Origin: CAZGKX01 sp964525945
Lineage (GTDB): Bacteria; Pseudomonadota; Gammaproteobacteria; Legionellales; Legionellaceae
Direction of reading: 5' to 3'
NCBI GenBank assembly: GCA_964525945.1
Contig: CAZGKX010000005.1
Coordinates: 1 to 64,000, forward strand
Length of the DNA: 64,000 nucleotides
How positions within the stretch are numbered: the first letter of the stretch is position 1; every line of letters begins with the position of its first letter. Positions 26,618 to 37,065 of this stretch are shown piece by piece. The notes below the pieces were generated by a model that searched no databases, had not been told where the DNA came from, and was given only the letters and a program-made list of their open reading frames with translations. A program made the position numbers and the translations under genes.

Positions 26618-29600
26618 TCAAACACGCAGCCCATCGACACTCTCCTCATCATTGATATTTTCCAACTCCGCCTCTTCTATCCGTGCTTTTAATTGGGCAC
26701 GTTTATGGGCAGCAAAAAACGATAAACGTGGATGGGCCGCAGGTTTGGCTGTCACCGTGGCGTTGATTAAAACCGCATTGACGATGTCTTCGACCTGTTG
26801 AACAACGCGCGGTGTGTATAGGCCCAATACCTCCAACAAGCTAAATATTTTTTGAACGAGTTGGGCAAAGCAATAAGGTTGATGGATTTCATACGCGAAC
26901 AAATCATCCAACACATCGTTGTTGTTTAAGGTGGTTTGAAGCGCTGCAATGCGTGCATCGATGGCTTTATTTTTATCGTTGGCCAGTCGATAAAGTTCAT
27001 TGACGATGCCTTGCTTGATCGCGAGGGTGTTGGCACTTTCAAAGAGCGACGATCGTGTTGACCAATAGACTCGCGCGTGGTTTAAGTAAAGCTGCAACCC
27101 ATCCAATGCTTGGTACACTTCGCTGAGTTGCTGGTAATGCTCGTCATGGTCCAGTTGAAAACGATTTTTCATGGCGACCAAATGTTTGTTGACACGATCG
27201 GCCGTCAAAGCGAACGGTGGTGTGGCCGACAAAAACTGACCATGTTCCTCAATCAAAAACGTCTGAAGGGCATCGTCATAGTCCGAATCCAATTTATAAT
27301 AAGAAAAATTAGATGATTTTTTGCACAATTTCTTGATGATGTGTTTGCCACGTTCGTTGTATATCTCGAGGCGTTGCGCAGCATTTTCATCGCCGCGTTT
27401 TTGCTCAATGTTATCCAAGAAATGCAACTGCTCATCGGCTGTGGCCGTATCATAGACAGCCGTGGCGTTTAATCCTTCGTAAAAGGCTTTGATGCGAGGC
27501 AACAGCGTTTGCAATTTTTGAATGTTTTGCGTGGTCGGTGTATAAAGCTCTGGATTATCAATAAAGTCGGGCTCGTAGGGCGCATTCACCCCATGTTTTT
27601 TATAGGTAAAATCACTGTTTGAGGTGATTAAACGTTGAATATCATGCTCTGCCAAATAAAAGTGCGTCACTTTCGGAGTGCGGGGTTTTTTGGTGCGGGG
27701 ATCTTTTGATTTTTGAGCAACACATTGCAACAATGCATAGGGATGCTTTAAGGCTATCGGGTGCGTACACGCCTTATTCAGTTGTAAATGCGCGTACAGT
27801 TCTTGGTGTTTGCTGTGGAACGGTAATTTCGTACGTGAAAAATCAATATCGAGTTTCTCTATGATGGCGGCATCCACGGCTGTTAATTTCCATTGACTGC
27901 CGTCTGTATTGCCATACAGAAAATAGTGATGCCCTTGTTTGATCAACGTGGGCTTGTGTTTTACGTCGGCGGGGAATTTTGGTAGCGCTTGGCCGACAGC
28001 CAACGAGCATAACTCCAAATGACCACCCTGCTGTGGGTTCGGTCGACCTTGGGCGTCGAGATGATACAATGTTAATTGTTGCTCGTTCCAAATAAAACAG
28101 TCGGTAAGCGCCGCTTGCGTTGCTTCTTCCAGCGTCATCAAGTAAAGTTCGCTGCCTTTTAAGGCGGTTTTTAATAAGGGCAGAGTGGATTGATAAAGAC
28201 GCTGCACTTGATCTTCTTGTTGTGCTTTTCCAAAATACGAACCACGCAATGCCGTTGTTGCCTCCATTAAGCCTTGTACCTGCGCCACATTTCCTTGTTG
28301 CATGTGCGCTTCGTACACGGCGGATCGTTTGTGATCCAACGTTATTTTTCGACGTTGGATAAGGATGCTGTTGGACGTCAGCAGGTGCGCTTGTTGATCA
28401 GCATCTGCAACCAACGAGGTAACCAATCCTTTGTAAAATTCTGCAACAATGGCGGTTAAGGGCTCGCTGAGCAGCCCAGGCTTTAATCCCAATCTGTTTT
28501 CCCAGGCAACCGCTTCTAAAATAATCTTGGCCAAAAGAGTGGTGTTTATTTTTTCGAGGTTGTTGATGGCGGCATCATGGGTGTTGCTCAGTAACGCTGT
28601 GACATCAAGTTTCAATTCTGTGATTAAATTTTTAATTAAAAAACTATCAAAAAAGAGCAACAGCACCGCAAAGGAGGATTGATAATGATGGATTATTTTT
28701 TCAATATTTTTTGTCATCTGCGCGGATTTTTCCTTTAATAAAGGCAATTTCCTATCCAAATTTGCGGTACTTAAATGGAGATGATCCGGCAATATTTTGA
28801 AAATATTGGTGATATACAACAAGCCAGGGCTGCTGACTGGATTGGCTTTGGTGTCCTCGACTTCGTAAGGTTTGCCGAGATGCAGAATACTGCCGTAAAG
28901 GGCATTCATTTTGGCGGTGATATCCTGATAAAACGCATGCAAATGCGGATCAATGGACAACGCATCCAGCAAGGGCAGACTGTTTGTAAGGTGCAAGTAA
29001 GCTTTTATGAGATGCGTGACGTAATCCAATTTGTTTTCGTCACCGTGCATGGCTTCCAATTCATGAACGATGAGTTCTAAGTAGTGCAGCAAATTGGTGA
29101 TGCGTTTAAAGGCCATAATTTGTTGCGGTTGGCGGTATACATGGACCGCATCTTCCACTTCGGGAAAAGGTAGGGGGCCTGGGCCGCCTTTTTTTAATTG
29201 TTCCTGAAACGCGTCATTGAACAATGCATAATGTTTTTCAAGGTACGTTTTTAGATGGGATAAAGACGTCGACAATGCCGTGTGGTTAAGCATGTATTTC
29301 GATCGATCGACAATGGCTTCCACTGCTTTTTTAGCCGGTGGTTGGTTGCGTTGAGGTGGTTTTTTTGCCACCCATTTATAACGGTTGATTTTGGATTTGA
29401 GCGCCGATTCAGTGTCATCAAAACATTTATGTATTTCTGCACTGATTTTATGAAATCTTTTTTGGCGTTTTGTCTCGTCGATAAAATAATGAAAAGCTTT
29501 TTCAAAACTGTCCACTTTTTCAGGGTGTTGATGTTTAACATACATGAGATAGGGCTGAATGGACGGGTACAATTTTTCGGCCGCCAATTTGAGTTTTGCG

Positions 29601-32600
29601 CGTTCCTTGTGTTTGCCTTTCGCATACTGTTCCAAGGTTTTACCCCAGGCTATATAAGCTTCTTTGCTGGCAGATAATTCGTGCCATTTTGTCTCATACC
29701 ATTGGTATAAATCCAGCGCTTCATCGGGAATCAAGGCACGGGGTTGTTGGGTTATTTTTTGGCTGCGCTCTTGGTGAATCCATAACACAATTTCATCGAT
29801 TTGTTCCGCATTAAAGGTTGTGTTTTCATCAAACGGAGCAAGGGCTGGAGTAAATTTTGTCAATGGAATAGTACCCGAATAAGGTGTGCCATAATGCAAG
29901 AACGAAAAGCAAAGATCCGTGTTCACGATCTTAAGCGCCAATTGATTGGCGGTGGGTTGAAAATTATCCGTCCAGAAAACGGGCGTGAATCTCTCCCCTA
30001 ACTCTGTAAATGCCTGTGTTTCTGACAAATCAATTCGTTGCGCAGGTGCGGCATGGGCAAAATGGCTGATCTTATTTTTTTGCACCACCGAGTCAATAAT
30101 GTTCTGATTGCGTTTGATTTGATTGCTTTCGTAAAACTCTATTTGTCGTAAATAAGTGGACAAGCGTTCTTTAAATCCCACTGGTGAACCATTGCCCGCT
30201 TCGATGGCTTGGAGGGCTATGGCATAAGATTGAAAGTAGGGGTAACTGGGATGGATGGGATTGCCATCGAACAAACGATCATCACCCTTGCAAGCAAGCT
30301 CATAGTTCGCTAAATGTTTTAAAGCCAGTTTTATTTTGAACAACGATTTTTTTGAGGCATGAATTTGACGTTTAATGGGATCCAGCGACTGCATGAACTC
30401 TGCAACATTGAAGGAAAATTCATCGTGTTTTATGTGTTTTTTTTGAGCGATTAGCACTGAATTGTTTTTTGCGGGGACGCGTTCATGTTGCTTGGCATTC
30501 TGGGCGTAAGACAGGAAAAGATCGCGCTTGAGCAGCCGTTTTTTTTCTTCTTTATCTAAAATATTTTGCAGGTTGGCTAATTTTAAAACGAAATCATGCA
30601 TTGAAAGTTGAGGCCGTACAATCGATGTTTCTTGGTGAAAACGACCGGATAAAACTTGAACCGCTTGGCCATCAAATGTTCTGATAGCCATGCGGTCGTT
30701 TTCTTGATAGGCACTCATCAGATAAGGCTGAAATGCACTGTACCATTTGATAAGGTTGGAGCGTTGCGGGTCTTGAATGTGACCTTTTTCCAAGGCTTCT
30801 TCATAAATTCTAGGTAAATAACGCTGCAGTTGCTGTGGTGACTTGAATTCTTTTAAATTGCAATTTAACGTGGTTAAGGGAAGGGTGCCCACATGGATTA
30901 AACCCGGAACATGCCCGCCATTGAGGGTGATCAAGTTTTTAATTGTTTTTGCAGATAACATCAATTCTTTGGTTTGACCAAATTTTATTTTATTTAACCG
31001 AATAAAACTGCTCAAAATGGCTTTATTGTTTAAGACAACGTGCGGCTGCAATTGCCCCATGGCATTGATGTAGGACAGCTGGTTGTTGGTTGCATCCCAG
31101 ATGTAACAATCGCACTGCCCTTGTTGCTCGGCTTCGCTCACTGTGGACAGCACTATTTTGCAACCCGAAGGCAAGGGCTCGAGGACTTCATATTTTAAAT
31201 AAGCGCCTTCTATTTTTGCATACAAGGTATTGGCTTGGTGAATGATCGGTTCATCGAGAAGTTGAACGGTGTAGTTGGGTTTAAATTGCAATTGGTTGCC
31301 CACAAATAAATTGGGGTTCGATGCCAGTGTTTTTATAAATTGCTGGCAGGCTTCGCGAGCCGTGAGCACGTCGTGGTGTTTCGCCGCATACCAGTGGTAT
31401 AAGTCCCAAGCTTCGTCACTGGACAACTGCTCAGGATTCGTCACATTCGGCAGCATTCCTTTCGAGAAAACAAGTGATTCAGAAACGTTGGTGCGATGTT
31501 CTAAACCTTCCGCGTCCGAAACCTGAAAGACATTGTGGGGGTTGTTGCTAGGAAAAAGCACTGGATTGGCATGGTCATGAGCCGCTTTGATCACGTCTTC
31601 GTTCAGTTTTATTTTAAACAGATGATCGGTTTTCATCTGTAGCATTTGGTTTTTTAAGCCGCGCAATGCGGTGATCATGTTTTGGTTGAGTGGATTGCCT
31701 CCCCATGAGGATGCGCTTGGTTTTGTTGTGAATTGTGCAGTCACTGATTCGGCTAAGGCTGGATCAAGGTTTAATAAATAAGGCTTTATGTCGGTATTAA
31801 AATCGTCGATCAACAATTGGCGATGGGTGTCGTTCAATACGAACGTAAGGTTTGGTAGCATGTTGTCTATGGCAAGGAGCAAACGTTCTGATTGAAACAC
31901 TGCCTTTTTAGAGTCACGGCACTCTTTGTTGCGATCCTTGAATCGACAAGCCATAAAATCGGCATCTTCCAATTTCAGGAGGTTTTCTCCTTTTGCAGCG
32001 AAATCCACATGATGACTGCACAGCTGAATCAGCTGTTCATACAATGGTTTTATTTGGCGCATCAGTGGCTTCGATAAACGTCCTGGTTTTAACAGCAACT
32101 GGATTTCAAGTTTATCGACCAATGCCAATAAATGAGGCAGGATCTGGTATTTCAAAACAGCTAAATATTCGCGCGTCAAGCTTTGCAGTGTATCGTCTAA
32201 ATACCCAACCTCATTGACGATGCCTAAAGAAAGTTCTTGGATTTGTTGCATTAAAAACTGAATATTTCGTACAAAAAAAATAAAATCTTGGTTGCTGTGT
32301 TTTAACGTGTGCGCCAATGTTTCGCCTTTGCGAACCAAGTCTTCAATTTTTTCTTTGTTTACATTGGGGGTATGTTTTGTGAGCAAAGACGTTTTTTTAA
32401 TAATTTTAAGGCGTGTCTCTTCGATGTATTGGGGTAAAACAGCCGTAAAATAAGACAGCAGGTCATAATCGATCTTGCCATTGCTAGGCTTCATTTGTTG
32501 AAGGATATGACCACTGATATTTCCGACGTTCCAACTCCAGGAATTCTCGGCAGAGGGAGCTAATTGTTTAAAAAAATCAGGATTGAAAGGAGGTAGCAGG

Positions 32601-32992
32601 GCTAAGTAGGCGTAAACACTCGACAATTCGCTTTTAAAGGCATCGCTGAATTCCACGGTCAATCCTAACAACAATTGACTGGCTTTGTACGCTTCATTGA
32701 CAATACTGGGTGCGCTCATAATGGATGCTAGAGAAAAAACATGAATTTTTTCTAAGTTTTTAAAGACTTTTTCGGTGTAATATAAGCCATTGAATAAGTT
32801 TTTTATTTGAATGATTTGTTCGGGCTCTCCCGAAAAATCGTTGGGAAAAGGGAGATTTTCTGCATCTAAATGCGTCAAATATTGCAAGGCATCCGCTTTG
32901 AATTCATTGTTTATTTTGGCAAGAATTTTTTCTCGAATGTTATGAATAATGGTTGAAACTTGCCACTCTTTGAATGGCTCTAAGTACCCCAT
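26618..32992 (-). CDS. Giant (2124 aa) effector-like protein with internal duplications
   Basis: No signal peptide or transmembrane segment; mostly helical and polar, so a large cytosolic or translocated protein. Internal duplication is visible: KPG-x-LS-x-PL followed by an aromatic helix near residues 300 and 1505; DEA(W/L)DLY(H/Q)WY near 527 and 1090; DC(Y/F)IW...(D/N)A-x-G near 627 and 1631. It resembles very large Legionella effectors of the SidH/SdhA group in size and style, but I cannot confirm homology. The ATG at 32992 has AGG 6 bases upstream; the TTG at 33013 does not. The C-terminus is acidic (ENINDEESVDG). Confidence 0.7.
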   Translation of the reverse strand: MGYLEPFKEWQVSTIIHNIREKILAKINNEFKADALQYLTHLDAENLPFPNDFSGEPEQIIQIKNLFNGLYYTEKVFKNLEKIHVFSLASIMSAPSIVNEAYKASQLLLGLTVEFSDAFKSELSSVYAYLALLPPFNPDFFKQLAPSAENSWSWNVGNISGHILQQMKPSNGKIDYDLLSYFTAVLPQYIEETRLKIIKKTSLLTKHTPNVNKEKIEDLVRKGETLAHTLKHSNQDFIFFVRNIQFLMQQIQELSLGIVNEVGYLDDTLQSLTREYLAVLKYQILPHLLALVDKLEIQLLLKPGRLSKPLMRQIKPLYEQLIQLCSHHVDFAAKGENLLKLEDADFMACRFKDRNKECRDSKKAVFQSERLLLAIDNMLPNLTFVLNDTHRQLLIDDFNTDIKPYLLNLDPALAESVTAQFTTKPSASSWGGNPLNQNMITALRGLKNQMLQMKTDHLFKIKLNEDVIKAAHDHANPVLFPSNNPHNVFQVSDAEGLEHRTNVSESLVFSKGMLPNVTNPEQLSSDEAWDLYHWYAAKHHDVLTAREACQQFIKTLASNPNLFVGNQLQFKPNYTVQLLDEPIIHQANTLYAKIEGAYLKYEVLEPLPSGCKIVLSTVSEAEQQGQCDCYIWDATNNQLSYINAMGQLQPHVVLNNKAILSSFIRLNKIKFGQTKELMLSAKTIKNLITLNGGHVPGLIHVGTLPLTTLNCNLKEFKSPQQLQRYLPRIYEEALEKGHIQDPQRSNLIKWYSAFQPYLMSAYQENDRMAIRTFDGQAVQVLSGRFHQETSIVRPQLSMHDFVLKLANLQNILDKEEKKRLLKRDLFLSYAQNAKQHERVPAKNNSVLIAQKKHIKHDEFSFNVAEFMQSLDPIKRQIHASKKSLFKIKLALKHLANYELACKGDDRLFDGNPIHPSYPYFQSYAIALQAIEAGNGSPVGFKERLSTYLRQIEFYESNQIKRNQNIIDSVVQKNKISHFAHAAPAQRIDLSETQAFTELGERFTPVFWTDNFQPTANQLALKIVNTDLCFSFLHYGTPYSGTIPLTKFTPALAPFDENTTFNAEQIDEIVLWIHQERSQKITQQPRALIPDEALDLYQWYETKWHELSASKEAYIAWGKTLEQYAKGKHKERAKLKLAAEKLYPSIQPYLMYVKHQHPEKVDSFEKAFHYFIDETKRQKRFHKISAEIHKCFDDTESALKSKINRYKWVAKKPPQRNQPPAKKAVEAIVDRSKYMLNHTALSTSLSHLKTYLEKHYALFNDAFQEQLKKGGPGPLPFPEVEDAVHVYRQPQQIMAFKRITNLLHYLELIVHELEAMHGDENKLDYVTHLIKAYLHLTNSLPLLDALSIDPHLHAFYQDITAKMNALYGSILHLGKPYEVEDTKANPVSSPGLLYITNIFKILPDHLHLSTANLDRKLPLLKEKSAQMTKNIEKIIHHYQSSFAVLLLFFDSFLIKNLITELKLDVTALLSNTHDAAINNLEKINTTLLAKIILEAVAWENRLGLKPGLLSEPLTAIVAEFYKGLVTSLVADADQQAHLLTSNSILIQRRKITLDHKRSAVYEAHMQQGNVAQVQGLMEATTALRGSYFGKAQQEDQVQRLYQSTLPLLKTALKGSELYLMTLEEATQAALTDCFIWNEQQLTLYHLDAQGRPNPQQGGHLELCSLAVGQALPKFPADVKHKPTLIKQGHHYFLYGNTDGSQWKLTAVDAAIIEKLDIDFSRTKLPFHSKHQELYAHLQLNKACTHPIALKHPYALLQCVAQKSKDPRTKKPRTPKVTHFYLAEHDIQRLITSNSDFTYKKHGVNAPYEPDFIDNPELYTPTTQNIQKLQTLLPRIKAFYEGLNATAVYDTATADEQLHFLDNIEQKRGDENAAQRLEIYNERGKHIIKKLCKKSSNFSYYKLDSDYDDALQTFLIEEHGQFLSATPPFALTADRVNKHLVAMKNRFQLDHDEHYQQLSEVYQALDGLQLYLNHARVYWSTRSSLFESANTLAIKQGIVNELYRLANDKNKAIDARIAALQTTLNNNDVLDDLFAYEIHQPYCFAQLVQKIFSLLEVLGLYTPRVVQQVEDIVNAVLINATVTAKPAAHPRLSFFAAHKRAQLKARIEEAELENINDEESVDGLRV

Positions 32993-33115
32993 GGAAGACC
33001 TAAAAAAAAACAATTAAGGCATTATTCTATCAAAACACAATGATTTATGCATTAAAAAAAACCTTTTGATCATTTAATGTTCTTTCGGGCTTTGAAATCT
33101 AATTTTTTGGACACT

Positions 33116-34573
33116 TCATTTTTGCCAAAATTCACGGGTAAATAAAATCAACAGCGAAAAAATTTCCAAACGCCCTGCCAGCATGGAAAAAATCAAGAGC
33201 CATTTGCTGGATAAACTAAGATCAGCGAATGAAACACTGATCTGGCCAATACCCGCACCCGCATTGGCCAAAGATGCTGTAATGGCTGAAAAAGACGTTA
33301 AAAAATCATTGCCAAATGCCATAAACACAACCATGAGCAATAAAAATAGAGCAATAAAAACGGAAATAAATCCCCACATCGATTGCAAAATCGGTTCGGC
33401 TAAAATTTGCTTTCCAAATTTAATGGGAATAATGGCATGCGGATGAAGCAAACGCTTCATTTCGCGTTTGCTCTGTTTATAGAGCAACAAGGCCCTTATC
33501 ACTTTGATGCCGCCAGTCGTTGAGGCCGCACACCCGCCAATAATCGCTAATAACATCAACAGTACGGGAATATAAGTTGGCCACATGTCAAAGGGCGCGG
33601 AGATAAAACCCGTGGTGGTTGCTAATGAAATAACGTTAAATAAACTTTTTACAAAGGCGTGGGGATGTATTGTAAAAAAACCATACGAAATTAAACTCAT
33701 GGTGAGGACGAGGCTGATGATGATTAAATAGCGAATGTAATAACGAAACTCTTCGTCTTGCCAATAATGACGAAGACTGCGTTTTTTGAATGCGATAAAA
33801 TGCAAGGCAAAATTGGTGCCGCCAAGCAACATGAACAAACAGGCAATCAGTTCAATGAAATCATTTTGGTAATAAGCAAAGCTGTTGCTGTGCATGGAAA
33901 AACCACCCGTAGACACCGTGGCAAAACTTTCGCCAATCGCATCAAACCAATCCATGCCCGCCGCCCAATAACAAAGCATGCACAATAACGTTAGCATAAA
34001 ATAGATGGACCATAATGCTTTTGCTGTTTGGGTGATGCGAGGGGTTAATTTGGTGTCTTTCATGGGGCCGGGTGTTTCAGCGCGGTAAAGCTGCATACCT
34101 CCTACGCCGAGCATGGGCAGAATGGCCAAGGCCAAAACAATGATCCCCATCCCCCCCAAAAATTGCAATTGTTGCCGGTAAAATAAAACGGCGTGGGGCA
34201 AACCATCCAATTGTTTGATAATGCTAGCTCCAGTGGTGGTAAAACCCGACACCGATTCAAAAAGGGCATCGGTCATGCTGTGGCTAGGATCAAGGGCAAA
34301 TAAAAAGGGTAAAGCCGCAAAAAAACAAAGCACAAACCAAAACAAGACCACGATCAAAAAACCATCGCGAATTTTTAATTCTTGTTGGTGTGTTCTAAAA
34401 ATAAACCATAACGCCGCGCCTGTTAAGAATGTGCACGCAAACGCCGCGAGAAAGGGCAGCCAGAACGTTTCGTGAAAAATTAAATTAAAGACCAACGGCG
34501 TCAACATGCTGAGGCTAAACATCACCAACAATAAACCGATTAGTCGTAAAATGGTCTTATATTGCATGAACAT
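33116..34573 (-). CDS. trkH: Trk potassium uptake channel subunit
   Basis: 485-residue K+ translocating subunit of the Trk system. Selectivity-filter-type loops are visible (SVSGFTTTGASI, ATVSTGGFSMHS, ATTTGFISAPF, and a fourth ending SLANAGAGIGQ), one per MPM repeat, with 10 or more transmembrane helices. Its ATG overlaps the trkA stop by one base, so TrkA and TrkH are made from one message. Confidence 0.95.
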   Translation of the reverse strand: MFMQYKTILRLIGLLLVMFSLSMLTPLVFNLIFHETFWLPFLAAFACTFLTGAALWFIFRTHQQELKIRDGFLIVVLFWFVLCFFAALPFLFALDPSHSMTDALFESVSGFTTTGASIIKQLDGLPHAVLFYRQQLQFLGGMGIIVLALAILPMLGVGGMQLYRAETPGPMKDTKLTPRITQTAKALWSIYFMLTLLCMLCYWAAGMDWFDAIGESFATVSTGGFSMHSNSFAYYQNDFIELIACLFMLLGGTNFALHFIAFKKRSLRHYWQDEEFRYYIRYLIIISLVLTMSLISYGFFTIHPHAFVKSLFNVISLATTTGFISAPFDMWPTYIPVLLMLLAIIGGCAASTTGGIKVIRALLLYKQSKREMKRLLHPHAIIPIKFGKQILAEPILQSMWGFISVFIALFLLLMVVFMAFGNDFLTSFSAITASLANAGAGIGQISVSFADLSLSSKWLLIFSMLAGRLEIFSLLILFTREFWQK

Positions 34574-35949
34574 TAACTCATAAAGGATAAATTAACTTGG
34601 AACAAGGATTCCACCTGCCGCACATAGCGCTTTTTAAGCAATAACAAGATCACATGATCGCCACTATGAAACGTAAATTCCGGATGAGTGAGGTGCACTT
34701 TTTCCGCTCGGACCACGGCCGCAATCAAACAACTTGGCGGTAATTCAATGCCACTTAACGGCCGACCAATCACACGTGAAGTGTGTTCATCGCCATGCAG
34801 GATGAGTTCAATGGCTTCTGCTTCATCGTTTTGTAAACGATGAACTTTGACCATGTTGCCGCGACGTAATTTGGTAAGAATACTGCCAATCGTTATCAAT
34901 TGTGGTGAAATGGCATGATCAATGGTGCTTTCGTCGATTAAATCCACGTAAGCGTTGCGATTGACAATCGCCATGGCGTGCCGTACTCCTAAACGTTTGG
35001 CTTGTAAACACGACATAATATTGGCTTCATCATCATTGGTCACCGCGCAAAACACATCGGTGAATTCAATATTTTCGTTGAGCAACAAATCGCGATCGGC
35101 GATGTCTCCTTGCAAAACGGTGGCTTTATGTAATTTTGATGTCAAATGGTTGGCGCGTTTTAAATTATGATCAATGATTTTAATGCGGTATTTTGATTCC
35201 AACGTTTGTGCCAGTCGAGCACCGATGTGTCCACCCCCGGCAATGATGATGCGACGGTTGGGGTGGGTGTACCGGCCAAGTGCAATCAGCACTTGCTGAA
35301 TGGCTTGTGGCGATGCAATGAACAACACTTCATCGCCTTTGGCTATCACGTAGTCATCCTGCAAAGGAATGGCCTGGTTGTTGTGAAAAAGCGCGACGAC
35401 CCCTGCCTGGATCGCGTTTAAATGTTCATCCAATTGTTTCATGGTTTTACCGACCATAAGACCACCCACTTCCGGCCGAATGGTCACCAACAAAACTTTA
35501 CCGTCCGAAAAATCTAAAATTTGTGATGTTCCTGGGTAATCGATTAAATTGACGATGTGCTCGGTGACCAATTTTTCAGGGCTAATGCAAACATCGACGG
35601 GGATGTGGTCATTGGAAAATAAACCGGGATGTTGATCGTAGCTGCTGGAACGGATCCGTGCAATTTTGTTAGGGGTTCGAAATAAACTATAGGCAATTTG
35701 ACATCCCATCATGTTGACTTCGTCGCTGTTGGTAACGGCAATGAGCATGTCTGCTTGTTGAATACCTGCTTCGATCAAAACATTGGGATGAGACGCACAA
35801 CCCAGCACGGTTTGAATATCAAGGCGATGCTGAAGATCCCGCAACCGTTCTTCGTCGATATCAATCAATGTGATGTCGTTGTCTTCAAAGGCCAGATTGC
35901 GTGCCAAGGTTCCCCCGACCTGTCCTGCGCCAAGGATTATAATGCGCAT
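34573..35949 (-). CDS. trkA: Trk system NAD-binding regulatory subunit
   Basis: 458 residues: two RCK units, each an NAD-binding Rossmann half (MRIIILGAGQVGGTLARNL, and RIIIAGGGHIGARLAQ) plus a ligand-binding C-domain. It gates TrkH in response to nucleotides. The ATG at 35949 is preceded by GAGGGC and gives the standard N-terminus; a longer frame to 36015 would overlap dapF needlessly. It overlaps the dapF end by 13 bases. Confidence 0.95.
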   Translation of the reverse strand: MRIIILGAGQVGGTLARNLAFEDNDITLIDIDEERLRDLQHRLDIQTVLGCASHPNVLIEAGIQQADMLIAVTNSDEVNMMGCQIAYSLFRTPNKIARIRSSSYDQHPGLFSNDHIPVDVCISPEKLVTEHIVNLIDYPGTSQILDFSDGKVLLVTIRPEVGGLMVGKTMKQLDEHLNAIQAGVVALFHNNQAIPLQDDYVIAKGDEVLFIASPQAIQQVLIALGRYTHPNRRIIIAGGGHIGARLAQTLESKYRIKIIDHNLKRANHLTSKLHKATVLQGDIADRDLLLNENIEFTDVFCAVTNDDEANIMSCLQAKRLGVRHAMAIVNRNAYVDLIDESTIDHAISPQLITIGSILTKLRRGNMVKVHRLQNDEAEAIELILHGDEHTSRVIGRPLSGIELPPSCLIAAVVRAEKVHLTHPEFTFHSGDHVILLLLKKRYVRQVESLFQVNLSFMS

Positions 35950-36773
35950 AACGTGCCCTCGTAGACAAATGTTGCAGGACCCGTGAGGAAAATAGAACCG
36001 TTCACATCCGGCCAACTGACGCGTAAATCGCCCCCCGCTAAACTGACGGTAATGTTCTCATCGAGGTGATGGTATAACCGCCCGATGGCTGCCGCCGCAA
36101 CAGCACCACTGCCGCATGCTTTGGTTTCGCCACTGCCACGTTCATACACACGCAATTGAACATGCTGCTTCGATATAATTTGCATAAACCCGGCATTGGT
36201 TTGCTCAGGAAACAGTGTATGTTTGCTGATCAAAGGGCCGAGTCGTGCTACATCCACCTGATTGAGATCAGGCAAAACCATGACCGCATGCGGATTGCCA
36301 ACATTAATCGCATGGATTTCGCATGTTTCTTCACGTGACAGTGGCAAAGAATACAAGATGCTTTGTTGCAATGCCGTCAAAGGAATTTGTGGTGGGTTTA
36401 AATGAGGACGACCGAGATCCACGGTCACGGAGTGATCCGCATTTAAAACCAAGGTCATTTCGGTGGTATGGGTTGCGACGGTGATGGTTTGTTTTTTTGT
36501 TAAACCATAGTGGTGCAGAAAGCGAGCGAGGCAGCGGGCTCCATTGCCGCATTGCCCCACCTCATGGCCATCTGCATTGAAAATACGGTAGAAAAAATCA
36601 ATCCCCGGGGTGCGGCTCGATTCGACCAGCAAGCATTGATCAAAGCCCACGCCCGTGTCGCGTTGGCTTAAATTGCGGATTTGTTGAGGCGTGAAGGCGA
36701 CCTTTTGCGAGATTGCATTGACAACCATAAAGTCATTGCCGAGTCCATGCATTTTTGTAAAAAAAACACTCAT
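35937..36773 (-). CDS. dapF: Diaminopimelate epimerase
   Basis: 278 residues; converts LL- to meso-diaminopimelate for lysine and peptidoglycan. The two catalytic cysteines are in HEVGQCGNGARC and ETKACGSGAV, and the N-terminus FTKMHGLGNDFMV is canonical. Coupled to the lipoprotein gene upstream by an ATGA overlap, the standard lptM-dapF arrangement. Confidence 0.97.
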   Translation of the reverse strand: MSVFFTKMHGLGNDFMVVNAISQKVAFTPQQIRNLSQRDTGVGFDQCLLVESSRTPGIDFFYRIFNADGHEVGQCGNGARCLARFLHHYGLTKKQTITVATHTTEMTLVLNADHSVTVDLGRPHLNPPQIPLTALQQSILYSLPLSREETCEIHAINVGNPHAVMVLPDLNQVDVARLGPLISKHTLFPEQTNAGFMQIISKQHVQLRVYERGSGETKACGSGAVAAAAIGRLYHHLDENITVSLAGGDLRVSWPDVNGSIFLTGPATFVYEGTLCAL

Positions 36774-36898
36774 TTTGAACCCTGTTCATGAGTTGTAGAT
36801 GGTGAGGCATCGGGTAGATAAAGTGCACCTTTTTGCCCGCATGCGGATAAAAACAAAAACACAATACCTAAAAAGTGATAATAACGTCGTTGCGTCAT
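36770..36898 (-). CDS. lptM: LptM-like small lipoprotein
   Basis: 42 residues with a lipobox (FLFLSACGQKGALYLP) in which Cys20 would be lipidated; CGQKG-x-LYLP is the hallmark of LptM/YifL, which assists maturation of the LPS translocon LptD. A longer frame reaching 37216 is open but overlaps the divergent esterase gene; the ATG at 36898 gives the expected size. Directly upstream of dapF, as in E. coli. Confidence 0.88.
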   Translation of the reverse strand: MTQRRYYHFLGIVFLFLSACGQKGALYLPDASPSTTHEQGSK

Positions 36899-37065
36899 GG
36901 CAGCAGGATGGTTAGTGGTGAATGCTAAGCTATAGCCGTCACCCTTTAAATTGTCAACTGTGTTGAGCGTTTTCCCAAAAGAATTTTCAAGGGCATGAGC
37001 AGTTATTTCCTTGCTAATAGGCTTGTCATTGGCGATAATTTGCCTTTTTGTTTGGAGATATACCG

